A DNA stretch of 64,000 nt from Burkholderiales bacterium (GTDB lineage Bacteria; Pseudomonadota; Gammaproteobacteria; Burkholderiales; Burkholderiaceae_C), in assembly GCA_947453625.1 (NCBI GenBank), contig CANGHK010000003.1, positions 62,001-126,000 of the forward strand, read 5' to 3'. Position numbers and translations under genes: made by a program. Position 1 is the first letter of the stretch. Every line of letters begins with the position of its first letter. This document shows, one piece after another, positions 39,860 through 48,180 of the stretch. The notes beneath the pieces are model-generated. The model ran no database searches. It was not told where the DNA came from and was given only the letters and a program-made list of their open reading frames with translations.

Positions 39860-40870
39860 TCAAGCCGCCTGGGCCTGGGTGGATGGCTTGCGCGCATGCA
39901 CCATCGCGGCCTCGCGCACCCAGGCGCCGTCGTCCCAGGCCTTGACACGGGCGGCCAGGCGCTCGCGGTTGCAGGGGCCGTCACCGCCCACCACGCGCCA
40001 GAATTCCGACCAGTCGATCGCGCCGTGGTCGTGGTGGCCGCGTTCCTCGTTCCATTTCAGTTCGGGGTCGGGCAGGGTCACGCCCAGCAACTGGGCCTGG
40101 GCCACTGTGGCGTCGATGAACTTGGCGCGCAACTCGTCGTTGCTGATGCGCTTGATGCCCCAGCGCATGCTCTGGGCCGAGTTCGGGCTCTGGTCGTCGG
40201 GCGGACCGAACATCTGTATCGACGGCCACCACCAGCGGTTCACCGCGTCCTGCACCATCGCCTGCTGGGCGGCGGTGCCGCGCGTCATCATCGTCAGCAG
40301 CGCATCAAAGCCCTGGCGCTGGTGAAAGCTCTCCTCGCGGCAGATGCGCACCATCGCCCGGGCATAGGGTGCGAATGAGCAGCGGCAGATCGGCACCTGG
40401 TTCATGATCGCCGCGCCGTCCACCAGCCAGCCGATCACACCGATGTCGGCCCAGGTCAGCGTCGGGTAGTTGAAGATCGAGCTGTACTTCGCTTTTCCAC
40501 TGTGCAGCGCGTCGAGCAACTGGTCGCGGCTTTGCCCCAGCGTCTCGGCCGCCGCGTACAGGTACAGGCCATGGCCGCCCTCGTCCTGCACCTTGGCCAG
40601 CAGGATGGCCTTGCGCTTGAGCGTGGGCGCACGGCTGATCCAGTTGCCCTCGGGCAGCATGCCGACGAACTCGCTGTGCGCATGCTGGCTGATCTGCCGC
40701 GTCAGCGTCTTGCGGTAGTTGTCGGGCATCCAATCCTTGGCCTCGATGAACTCGCCGGCATCGATGCGGGCGTCGAAGCGCTGCTGCAGCGCGAGTTCCT
40801 CGGTTGAGCGCAGGGCTTTGGGCGCATCTGCGGCGTCCTTGCCCACCGTGTCCATGGCCTGGGTGTACAT
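39860..40870 (-). CDS. paaA: Phenylacetyl-CoA epoxidase catalytic subunit PaaA
   Basis: 336 residues carrying the di-iron centre that forms the ring 1,2-epoxide. Ferritin-fold ligand helices are in [20 protein letters not shown] and [20 protein letters not shown]. The ATG follows AGGAGAGA. The C-terminus contains [20 protein letters not shown], a PaaA-specific stretch. It is the first of the coupled A-B-C-D-E set, 29 bases after paaK. Confidence 0.97.
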   Translation of the reverse strand: MYTQAMDTVGKDAADAPKALRSTEELALQQRFDARIDAGEFIEAKDWMPDNYRKTLTRQISQHAHSEFVGMLPEGNWISRAPTLKRKAILLAKVQDEGGHGLYLYAAAETLGQSRDQLLDALHSGKAKYSSIFNYPTLTWADIGVIGWLVDGAAIMNQVPICRCSFAPYARAMVRICREESFHQRQGFDALLTMMTRGTAAQQAMVQDAVNRWWWPSIQMFGPPDDQSPNSAQSMRWGIKRISNDELRAKFIDATVAQAQLLGVTLPDPELKWNEERGHHDHGAIDWSEFWRVVGGDGPCNRERLAARVKAWDDGAWVREAAMVHARKPSTQAQAA

Positions 40871-40899
40871 GTTGGATCTCTCCTGGGTGAATGACGTGA

Positions 40900-42216
40900 T
40901 CAGCGCTTGCGCTGGTCCACCACGCGCCTGGCCTTGCCGGTCAGCGTGCGTTCGATGCTGTCGGGCCGCAGCACCTCGATGCGCGTGCTCACGCCCACCA
41001 GGGTCTTGATGCGGTGCTGCAGCCAGTGCACGATCTGCTCGATCTCGACCGGCGCGGCCTGGGCCGAGGCGTGGTTCAGTTCGGTGCGGACGCACAGCGT
41101 GTCGAGCGGACCCTCGCGGTCGACCACCAGCTGGTACTGGCCAGACAGCCGCGGGTGCTGCAGCACGATCTCCTCGATCTGGGTCGGGAAGACGTTGACG
41201 CCGCGGATGATCAGCATGTCGTCGCTGCGGCCGACGATCTTGCCCATGCGGCGGAAGGCGCGCGAGGTGGGCGCCAGCAAGCGGGTCAAGTCGCGGGTGC
41301 GGTAGCGGATGATGGGCAGCGCCTGCTTGGTCAGCGAGGTGAAGACCAGCTCACCCTCGCTGCCGTCGGTCAGCAGCGCGCCGGTCTCGGGGTCGACGAT
41401 CTCGGGGTAGAAATGATCCTCCCAGATCACCGGGCCGTCCTTGCTCTCGATGCACTCGCAGGCCACGCCCGGGCCCATCACCTCGGACAGGCCGTAGATG
41501 TCGACCGCATCCAGCCCGGCCGCACCCTCGATCTCGCGCCGCATCGCCTCGGTCCAGGGCTCGGCGCCGAAGATGCCTATCTTCACCGACATCGCCGACG
41601 GGTCCAGCCCCTGGCGCCGGAATTCCTCGATGATCACCTGCATGTAGCTGGGGGTGACCATGATGATGTCGGGCTTGAAATCATTGATCAGCTGCACCTG
41701 CTTCTCGGTCTGGCCACCCGACATCGGCACCACCGTGCAGCCCAGGCGCTCGGCGCCGTAATGCGCGCCCAGCCCGCCAGTGAACAGGCCGTAGCCATAG
41801 GCCACATGCACCATGTCGCCGGGTCGGCCACCGGCGGCGCGGATGCTGCGCGCGGCCAGGTCGGCCCAGGTGTCGATGTCGCCCAAGGTGTAACCCACCA
41901 CGGTGGGCTTGCCAGTGGTGCCCGACGAGGCGTGGATGCGCGCGACCTGGGACCGCGGCACCGCGAACATGCCGAACGGGTAGTTGTCGCGCAAATCCTG
42001 CTTGGTGGTGAACGGGAACTTGGCCAGATCGGCCAGGGTCTTCAAATCGCCCGGCCGCACCCCGGCGGCATCGAAAGCCTGGCGGTAATGCGCGACGTTC
42101 TGGTAGGCGTGGTCCAGCGTCTGGCGCAGGCGCTGCACTTGCAGCGCGGTGATCTCGTCACGGCTGGCAGTCTCGATCGCGTCGAGGTCACCGGGGGCGG
42201 GTTGGCGCTGGGGCAT
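40900..42216 (-). CDS. paaK: Phenylacetate-CoA ligase
   Basis: 438 residues; activates phenylacetate with ATP and CoA, the first step of the pathway. The AMP-binding signature is [47 protein letters not shown] and the hinge region [16 protein letters not shown] are present. The C-terminal catalytic lysine region is [16 protein letters not shown]. It lies between paaI and paaA on the same strand. Confidence 0.97.
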   Translation of the reverse strand: MPQRQPAPGDLDAIETASRDEITALQVQRLRQTLDHAYQNVAHYRQAFDAAGVRPGDLKTLADLAKFPFTTKQDLRDNYPFGMFAVPRSQVARIHASSGTTGKPTVVGYTLGDIDTWADLAARSIRAAGGRPGDMVHVAYGYGLFTGGLGAHYGAERLGCTVVPMSGGQTEKQVQLINDFKPDIIMVTPSYMQVIIEEFRRQGLDPSAMSVKIGIFGAEPWTEAMRREIEGAAGLDAVDIYGLSEVMGPGVACECIESKDGPVIWEDHFYPEIVDPETGALLTDGSEGELVFTSLTKQALPIIRYRTRDLTRLLAPTSRAFRRMGKIVGRSDDMLIIRGVNVFPTQIEEIVLQHPRLSGQYQLVVDREGPLDTLCVRTELNHASAQAAPVEIEQIVHWLQHRIKTLVGVSTRIEVLRPDSIERTLTGKARRVVDQRKR

Positions 42217-42258
42217 GGCTGGGCTCTGCTGAAGGGGTGGAGGAGAGGCGGCGGAAGC

Positions 42259-42711
42259 TCAACCCGGCGCGTCGAGAGGCTGGATCACCGGCTTGCCGCG
42301 GACGGTGTGGCTGCGGCCACGGAACACCGCGATGCGTTCGCCACGCTGGTTGCGCACGTCGGTGTCGTAGACCCCCGTGCGGCCGGACTTGGACAATTCG
42401 GTGCAGGTGGCGGTCAGCACATCGCCCAGGCGCCCCGGCGCCAGCAGGTCGATTGCAAAGCCCGAGGCCACCGTCAGCTCGTTGTACGCGTTGCAGGCGA
42501 AGGCGAAAGCCGAGTCAGCCAGCGTGGCGATCAAGCCGCCGTGGCAGATCGCGTGGCCGTTGAGCATGTCCTGCCGCACCGCCATCGTGATCACCGCCCG
42601 ACCCGGCGCCACCTCGGTGACCTGCATGCCCAGCATCTGGGTGGCATGGTCATCGGCCAGCATCGCGTCGCGCACCTGTTCGGCCAATTGCTGCGAGCTG
42701 GGTTCGGCCAT
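42259..42711 (-). CDS. paaI: Hydroxyphenylacetyl-CoA-type thioesterase PaaI
   Basis: Hotdog-fold thioesterase of 150 residues, thought to release CoA from dead-end ring-hydroxylated phenylacetyl-CoA products. The signature NGHAICHGGLIATLADSAFA is present, with RSGRTGVYDTDVRNQRGE near the C-terminus. The ATG has AAGGA about nine bases upstream. It is the first gene of the minus-strand paa operon. Confidence 0.93.
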   Translation of the reverse strand: MAEPSSQQLAEQVRDAMLADDHATQMLGMQVTEVAPGRAVITMAVRQDMLNGHAICHGGLIATLADSAFAFACNAYNELTVASGFAIDLLAPGRLGDVLTATCTELSKSGRTGVYDTDVRNQRGERIAVFRGRSHTVRGKPVIQPLDAPG

Positions 42712-43073
42712 GGGTGGGGATTCCTTGCAACTGAAAAAAGAGGACTTCGGGACGGCCGACCTGACCGGGACCGGCGCTGCGGCGCCCGATCGGCATGCCA
42801 CGCGAGGGGGCCGTTGATCCGGCATCGGTCACGTCAGCGATACCGCTGGACCCGCACCGAAAAACACTTTCGACCAAACGGTCGGTCAATGATAAACGGG
42901 CCGATCTACATGACACAAGTCAATTCGATCCCCAAAAACCCGGGGACCCTGCCCGCAACTGGCCGGGCCGCGCCGCGGCAAAGCACTCGACAAGCCACCC
43001 CGAACATCGCTGGGCACGACGCTTGCCACGACAATACGCCTTTGCTCCGTCCTGCCGCTCAGCGGCACATGCC
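42712..43073. other. Divergent regulatory region paaI / ProQ-like gene
   Basis: About 360 bases without a gene. It contains a PaaR-like inverted repeat at 42,873-42,886. On the minus strand this lies just after a -35-like TTGACC, which is 17 bases before TGTTTT, a weak -10. Nothing convincing was found for the promoter of the plus-strand gene. Confidence 0.5.
42873..42886. promoter_or_regulatory. Candidate PaaR operator
   Basis: ACCAAACGGTCGGT: ten of fourteen positions are symmetric (pattern ACC-x-A-x-CG-x-T-x-GGT). It resembles the PaaR boxes of beta-proteobacterial paa promoters and overlaps the likely paaI promoter, a suitable place for repression. Confidence 0.6.
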
Positions 43074-44150
43074 ATGCCCGACACGCCTGTCCCCTCCGTG
43101 ATCCCTGCCGACGCCGACCTGGCCGTGCCGTCCCCCCTGGCCCTAGACAGCCCCGAGCCAGCGCCCGGCGAGTCGCAAGCCGCCACCCCGGTCGAGGTCG
43201 CCCTCGAAGCCGACCTGGCGCCGCCAACCGCAGCCGCGGACACGCCCGAGAACGTCGACGCCGCAGCCCCTGCCGAAGCAGGCGCCGTCACCGACGGCGC
43301 CCCCGATGCGCCGACGCAGCCCTCGGCCGACACCCCGCCGCAAGCCGCCGGCCGCGAGATGAGCCCGGGCGCCTGCGCCGATCTGCTCAAGCAGCATTTC
43401 CCGGGGCTGTTCGCCGGCCCGGCCAAGCCGATCAAGCTGCGCGTCCATGCCGACATCCAGCAGCGCGCGCCCGGCGTGTTCACCAAGGGCGCGCTGTCGG
43501 CGTTCTTCCGGCGCTACACCGGCAGCACCGGCTACCTGATCGCACTTGGAAAGGCCAGCCAGCGTTTCGACCTCGACGGCCAACCGGCGGGCGAACTGAG
43601 CGAAGAGCACCGCCAACTCGCCCGTGACGAACTGACGCGCCGCCGCCAGGTCACGCGGGATCGCGACAGCCAAGCCCAGGCCCAACTGCAAGCCAAGACC
43701 CAGGCCGAACGTGCGCAGGCGCAGGCCGAGCAGGCGCAGATCCAGGCCGAGCAGGCCGTGGCCCTGCAGGCCCGCCAGGCGCGCGCCGCGATGCTGCGCG
43801 ACTTCTCGCGCACCACGCTGACGCTGGCCAACTTCTGTGCCCTCAAGGGCATGACCCCCGACATGCTGACGCCGCTGCTCGACCAGGCGCGCAAGGAAGC
43901 GGCCGAGGCGCCGCCCCCGCCGCCGCCCATGCGGCCGACGGATGACCGCCGCGGCCCCGGCGGACCGCGACGCGACGGCCCGCCCGGCGTGGCGCGCGAT
44001 CCCCGCGACAGCCGGGATGCCCGCGACGCACCGCGGCGCGACGCCAGGGCCGGCCCGCGTGCACCGCGCCCGGACGGCGGCAACCGGTCGGATGACAGGC
44101 CGCGCAGCGGCGCGCCGCGCGGCCCCGCGGGCCGGCCGAACTCGCGCTGA
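43074..44150 (+). CDS. ProQ/FinO-domain RNA-binding protein with long disordered tails
   Basis: 358 residues. Residues 1-95 are acidic, Ala/Pro-rich and probably disordered. Residues 97-190 form the ProQ/FinO domain (SPGACADLLKQHFPGLF, PIKLRVHADIQQRA, GALSAFFRRYTGSTGYL). Residues 195-240 are a Gln/Ala-rich coiled-coil-like linker (AERAQAQAEQAQIQAEQ). Residues 240-278 form a second small helical region. Residues 280-358 are a Pro, Arg, Gly, Asp tail starting with six prolines. The fold binds structured small RNAs and mRNA 3' ends. The start gives MPDTPVPSVIPADADLAVPS. Confidence 0.88.
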   Translation: MPDTPVPSVIPADADLAVPSPLALDSPEPAPGESQAATPVEVALEADLAPPTAAADTPENVDAAAPAEAGAVTDGAPDAPTQPSADTPPQAAGREMSPGACADLLKQHFPGLFAGPAKPIKLRVHADIQQRAPGVFTKGALSAFFRRYTGSTGYLIALGKASQRFDLDGQPAGELSEEHRQLARDELTRRRQVTRDRDSQAQAQLQAKTQAERAQAQAEQAQIQAEQAVALQARQARAAMLRDFSRTTLTLANFCALKGMTPDMLTPLLDQARKEAAEAPPPPPPMRPTDDRRGPGGPRRDGPPGVARDPRDSRDARDAPRRDARAGPRAPRPDGGNRSDDRPRSGAPRGPAGRPNSR

Positions 44151-44155
44151 GGCCA

Positions 44156-44186
44156 GACCGCCGGCGACTTGCGCCGCCGGCCGGTC
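44156..44186. terminator. Hairpin between convergent genes
   Basis: GACC plus GCCGGCG pairs with CGCCGGC plus GGTC (one bulged C) around an eight-base loop, exactly between the stops of the ProQ-like gene and phhB. Without T tracts, so a shared terminator is only plausible. Confidence 0.45.
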
Positions 44187-44576
44187 TCAGTCGTAGCGGA
44201 TGTAGGCGTGGCGGGGTTCTTGGGGCGTGCCTTCAAGCGCCGCACCGGGCGCCTGGCCCGGCCGCCACATCAGCACCGCTTCCAACTGGGCGGCCAGTGC
44301 CAGGTCGCGCTCGGTCACGCCCTGGACATCGTGGCTCGCCAGGCTGATCGCCACGCTGGCATAGCGGACCGACAACTCGGGGTGGTGCCAGGCCGCCTCG
44401 GCCAGATGACCAATGGTGTTGACCACCATCAGCGTGCTCTTCCAGCCGCTGGTCTGGATTGTGCGGCGCAAGCTGCCGTCCACCAGGCGCCAGGCCGGCA
44501 GCGCGGCGGCCAGCCGCGACTCGACCTGTTCGGCCGGCAAGACCTGCTGGGCCGCGGAACGGGTTTCGGAACTCAT
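44187..44576 (-). CDS. phhB: Pterin-4a-carbinolamine dehydratase
   Basis: 129 residues. Dehydrates the 4a-hydroxy-tetrahydropterin made by aromatic amino-acid hydroxylases, so regenerating the cofactor. The active-site region is AEAAWHHPELSVRYASVAIS, with GWKSTLMVVNTIGHLAE before it. The C-terminus is longer than usual (ending EGTPQEPRHAYIRYD). No phenylalanine hydroxylase gene is adjacent. Confidence 0.9.
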   Translation of the reverse strand: MSSETRSAAQQVLPAEQVESRLAAALPAWRLVDGSLRRTIQTSGWKSTLMVVNTIGHLAEAAWHHPELSVRYASVAISLASHDVQGVTERDLALAAQLEAVLMWRPGQAPGAALEGTPQEPRHAYIRYD

Positions 44577-44613
44577 CGCCTGGTTCTCCCTCGTGGTTGA
44601 AATCCGGCCCGGC

Positions 44614-44780
44614 CTCAGAGGCTGAGAGGAATTCGAGCGTGACCGAGCAGCGTGCCCAAACGTGCTCGATCTAGACGCAAAGCGCAGGCATAGCCCGGGC
44701 TATGGCGAGCATTTGCAACGACGAGCGTGTGCGTTTTGGCGTGGTGAGCGGGCATGATCGAAAAACTCTCAGCCTCTCAG
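44614..44780. repeat. 167-bp palindromic repeat, copy 2
   Basis: Same length and architecture as the copy at 33,448-33,614. Here the centre CATAGCCCGGGCTATG (44,689-44,704) is a perfect 16-bp palindrome. The right end contains the TGA stop of the kinase gene that follows on the minus strand. The left end is 37 bases upstream of the phhB ATG, so the element may carry or disturb the phhB promoter. Confidence 0.85.
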
Positions 44781-45883
44781 CCGCGGTACAGCGTCTGCGC
44801 CAGCGCCCAGGCCTGCTCGGCCAGCGGCCGGGCGCGCTTGCCCGACTCCAGCGCCGCGGCGTTGGACGCGTTGCCCTGCAGCGCCCGGCCCAGGATGCCC
44901 TGCAGGATGCCGGCCAGTCGGAACATGTTGAACACCAGGTAATAGCCCCATTCGTCGGCGCTGATCTGCTTGCCGGCCTGGCCGCTGCGCGCCAGGTAGG
45001 TCTGCAGGTAGGTGTTCTCGTCGGGAATGCCCAGCGCCGCCAGGTCCTGGCCGGCCAGGCCGCGCGCAGTCGGGCCGTTGGCCATGTGCCAGGTCATGCA
45101 GTGGTAGGCAAAGTCGACCAGCGGGTCGCCCAGCGTCGAGAGTTCCCAGTCCAGCACCGCCAGGATGCGCGGTTCGGTCGGGTGCAGCATCACGTTGTCG
45201 AGCCGGTAGTCGCCGTGCACGATGCGGGTCTCGCCCTCGGCCGGCAGGTGGTGCGGCAGCCAATTGATCAGCGACTCCATCGCGGGAATCGTCTCGGTCT
45301 CGGCGGCGCGGTACTGCTGGGTCCAGCGCTTGACCTGGCGCTCGAGGTAGCCGCCCACCTTGCCATAGCCGTCCAGTCCCACCGCCGAAGGATCGACCCG
45401 GTGCAGCGCGGCAATCACGCGGTTGAGCTCGTCGTAGATCGACGCGCGCTCGGCAGGCGTCATGCCTGGCAGGGTCGGGTCCCACAGCACCCGGCCCTCG
45501 ACGCAGTCCATCACGTAGAAGGCGGTGCCGATGACGGCGGGGTCCTCGCACAGCACATGGGTGCGGGCCACCGGCACCTCGCTGCCGGCCAGCGCGCTGA
45601 TGACCCGGAACTCGCGGTCCACCGCATGCGCCGACTGCAGCAGCACGCCAGGCGGCTTGCGCCGCAGCACGTAGCGCTGGCCATCGGCCGCCGTCAGGCG
45701 GAAGGTCGGGTTGGACTGTCCGCCCTTGAACTGCTCGACCTGCAGCGGCCCGGCGGCCAGCGCCGGCATGTGAGCGTGCAGGTAGTCGGCCAGCTTGGCC
45801 TCGTCGAAGCGGTGCTGGTCGGCCACCGGGCGGGTGCCGGTGAACTGGGCGAATTTGTTGTCGGCTGCGGGTTGGTCGCTCAT
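44777..45883 (-). CDS. APH-fold phosphotransferase, ACAD10/11-LvaA like (paralogue 2)
   Basis: 368 residues; clearly homologous along its whole length to the kinase at 18,282 (shared stretches include EQFKGGQSNPT, VPVARxHVLCED and VEGRVLW). Catalytic segments IVHGDYRLDNVMLHP and AVLDWELSTLGDPLVDFAYH are intact. Here it is the last gene of a minus-strand group with a TetR fusion, a hydrolase and an SDR. Phosphorylation of a hydroxyacyl-CoA is the best guess. The C-terminal codons run into the palindromic repeat. Confidence 0.85.
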   Translation of the reverse strand: MSDQPAADNKFAQFTGTRPVADQHRFDEAKLADYLHAHMPALAAGPLQVEQFKGGQSNPTFRLTAADGQRYVLRRKPPGVLLQSAHAVDREFRVISALAGSEVPVARTHVLCEDPAVIGTAFYVMDCVEGRVLWDPTLPGMTPAERASIYDELNRVIAALHRVDPSAVGLDGYGKVGGYLERQVKRWTQQYRAAETETIPAMESLINWLPHHLPAEGETRIVHGDYRLDNVMLHPTEPRILAVLDWELSTLGDPLVDFAYHCMTWHMANGPTARGLAGQDLAALGIPDENTYLQTYLARSGQAGKQISADEWGYYLVFNMFRLAGILQGILGRALQGNASNAAALESGKRARPLAEQAWALAQTLYRG

Positions 45884-45895
45884 CGGGGGTTCCGT

Positions 45896-47203
45896 TCAGG
45901 TTGGATTCGGGTCATTCGGTGGGGCGGGCGCCAGCAATCCCATCAGCAAAGGGCGGGCGAACAGCGCGACCAAGGGCTGCTGGCCGTTGCCGGGCACCCA
46001 GTGCCCGATCTCGGACAGCGCGTTGAGCAGGCCGCAGACCAGTTGCGCCGCCACGGCGGCGTCGACCCGGCGCACCGAGCCGTCGATCATGCCGTCGGCC
46101 AACAGCGCCGCATAGCGTTCGCCCAGGCGGTTCAGGGTGTTGAACTTCTGCCAGCGCAGCGCGCCGGGCAGTTCGGTCCAGGCGCTCAGCCGCAGCAGCG
46201 GGGCTTGCGCGCTGGCCTGCGCCGGATCGTGCAGTTCGACCAGCGGCAGGGTCGCGCCCAGCAGACGCTGCCAGCCGCTGCCGGGCGCGGCCAGGGCCCG
46301 CAACTGGGCGCCGCGGATCAGCGCAAAGCTGCGCTCGAAGCAGTCGTCGACCAGTTGATCCTTGGTCGGATGGTGGTGGTAGAACGAGCCCTTGGTCAGC
46401 GCCAGCGTGGCGGCGATGCGCTCGACCGACGCGCCGCCCACGCCGTGGTCGTTGATCAGCCGGGTGGCCGTGCGAAGATAGGCCTCGCGCAGCGGGTCGG
46501 CCACCGATGGGCCGGACTCGGTCGGGTCGCCAGGCTGGGCAGGCTGCAGCACGATGGGCAAGACCGAGCCCGGCGCCGAACAGTCCTGGCCGGGCGCGGC
46601 CAAGCCGTGCAGCAGGATGTCGGACATCGCGCGCGACAAGCGCGGGTAGTCGACGCTCTCGTAGCGCGTCAGCCAGGCGCGCGACCAAAGCACCTCGGCC
46701 AGCAGCAGGTGGGTGCGGGCATTGAGCGCGCGGCGGCCGTCGACACCGGTCTGGGGCGGCAGGCCAGGCCGGAGCAGGCGCCGCAGCTTGCGGAACATCT
46801 CGACATAGGCCGCGAACACCGGCCCGGCCTGCGCTTGCGGCAAGGCCCGCATGTCGCCGAAGAAGATCAGTTCGGCGCGGCGCCGCTCGGCGATCTCGGC
46901 CATCAGCCCGATGAAGCCTTGGACGAAGGCGCTGACCCGCTCCGCCAGCCCGTCGGCCAGCGCCGCCTGCTCGATCACCGCGTCCATCGCCTCGATGCTG
47001 CGCGCCAGGCAGGCGCAGACCAGGTCTTCCTTCTTGCGGTAGTAGTAGGTCAGGCTGTTGGTGGCCAGGCCGACGCTGTCGGCCACCTCGGCCAGCGTGC
47101 CGGCCTTGATGCCGCGGCGGTTGAACAGCCGCGCCGCGCCGTCGAGGATGGCCTCGCGCTTCTCGGCGAAGCGCAGCGTGGACGGGGCCTGGCCCACGCT
47201 CAT
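45896..47203 (-). CDS. Tandem TetR-TetR fusion regulator
   Basis: 435 residues containing two complete TetR repressor units in one chain. The first HTH spans residues 16-62 (LDGAARLFNRRGIKAGTL, LATNSLTYYYRKKEDL); the second spans 239-288 (YLRTATRLINDHGVGGAS, LTKGSFYHHHPTKDQL). Each is followed by its own helical regulatory domain, joined by a Pro/Gly-rich linker at about 205-235. TetR proteins normally dimerise, so this chain could be a built-in dimer. It overlaps the hydrolase gene as ATGA and lies 12 bases before the kinase gene. Confidence 0.85.
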   Translation of the reverse strand: MSVGQAPSTLRFAEKREAILDGAARLFNRRGIKAGTLAEVADSVGLATNSLTYYYRKKEDLVCACLARSIEAMDAVIEQAALADGLAERVSAFVQGFIGLMAEIAERRRAELIFFGDMRALPQAQAGPVFAAYVEMFRKLRRLLRPGLPPQTGVDGRRALNARTHLLLAEVLWSRAWLTRYESVDYPRLSRAMSDILLHGLAAPGQDCSAPGSVLPIVLQPAQPGDPTESGPSVADPLREAYLRTATRLINDHGVGGASVERIAATLALTKGSFYHHHPTKDQLVDDCFERSFALIRGAQLRALAAPGSGWQRLLGATLPLVELHDPAQASAQAPLLRLSAWTELPGALRWQKFNTLNRLGERYAALLADGMIDGSVRRVDAAVAAQLVCGLLNALSEIGHWVPGNGQQPLVALFARPLLMGLLAPAPPNDPNPT

Positions 47204-48147
47204 GCGCGGGGCGTCAACCCGTCCAGCAGCGCGGCAAAGGCCTGCGGCTGGTCGACCATCACATGGTGGTCGGCGTCGGGCAGTTCCAGCACCTGGGTGC
47301 CGGCCGGCGCCAGGCTCAGCGCATGGGCCATCAGTTCGGTCGTCAGCAGCCGCGACCGGCCACCGCGCACCAGCGTGACCGGGCAGCGCGCCTGGCGCAG
47401 GTCGCGGTAGGGCCGGCCGAAATCGAAATGGCGGAACAAAAAGGGATCGAAGCGCCAGACCCAGCCCGGCCGGCCGTCGGGCCCGGCCACCGGCTTCAGG
47501 CCGCGGCGCGCGATCAAGTCGGCGATGAAGGGATGGGCGCAGCCTTGCGGCGGCAGCAGGCGAAAGCGCATCAGCGCCTCGGCCTGGCTGGCGTAGACCC
47601 GGGCAGAACGCAGGTTCTCGACACGGTGGCGACGCCGCGCGTCCGCGCCGGGCGGCGGGCGCAGCGGCGTGTCGACGATCACCGCGCGCGCCAGACGGTC
47701 ACCGAAACGCGCCGCGGCGCTCATCAGCGGAAAGCCGCCGAAGGAATGCGCGACCAGCGTCGGCGGCAGCCCAGCCTCGAACAGCCCGGCGCCTTCGGCC
47801 ACCGCCAGCGCCTCGTCGGCCCATTGCGCCACGCGGTACTGGGTGCGCCAGCCCGATCCGCCCATGCCGGAAAAACTCATCGCCACGACGCGGCGGCCTT
47901 CGCGCAGCAGCGGCGCGATGAAGCTGTACCAGTCGGCATGCGCGCCGTTGCCATGCAGCAGCAGCAGGCCGGGGTCACCGACCCGGCCCCAGGCCAGGGT
48001 CTCGATGGGCGCGCCCTGCACCGGCACCTCGAAGCGCTCGGGCGCGTCGGCCAGCGCCTGGCTGAACCAGGCCGGCGCAGGCGGCACCTGGCCAGCAAAG
48101 ACCGCCAGCGGCGGCGGGAAATTTGGGGGATGGTGGCGGTGCGGCAT
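47200..48147 (-). CDS. Alpha/beta hydrolase
   Basis: 315 residues. An oxyanion-type LLLLHGNGAHADWYSF, nucleophile serine in LVAHSFGGFPLM and catalytic His in PDADHHVMVDQPQAF mark a typical alpha/beta hydrolase without signal peptide. Substrate is not deducible; esterases, lactonases and C-C hydrolases share this fold. Its stop overlaps the tandem TetR start and the SDR gene lies 33 bases upstream, so all belong to one operon. Confidence 0.85.
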   Translation of the reverse strand: MPHRHHPPNFPPPLAVFAGQVPPAPAWFSQALADAPERFEVPVQGAPIETLAWGRVGDPGLLLLHGNGAHADWYSFIAPLLREGRRVVAMSFSGMGGSGWRTQYRVAQWADEALAVAEGAGLFEAGLPPTLVAHSFGGFPLMSAAARFGDRLARAVIVDTPLRPPPGADARRRHRVENLRSARVYASQAEALMRFRLLPPQGCAHPFIADLIARRGLKPVAGPDGRPGWVWRFDPFLFRHFDFGRPYRDLRQARCPVTLVRGGRSRLLTTELMAHALSLAPAGTQVLELPDADHHVMVDQPQAFAALLDGLTPRA

Positions 48148-48180
48148 CGTCAGGGCGAGCGGAGGCAGTTGCGCAGGCTT

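Noticed and set aside
44702..47410. Plus-strand open frame of 902 codons through the kinase, TetR fusion and hydrolase genes
   Set aside because: Antisense shadow; low-information composition (Arg, Gln, Gly, Ala) and overlaps three well-supported genes.
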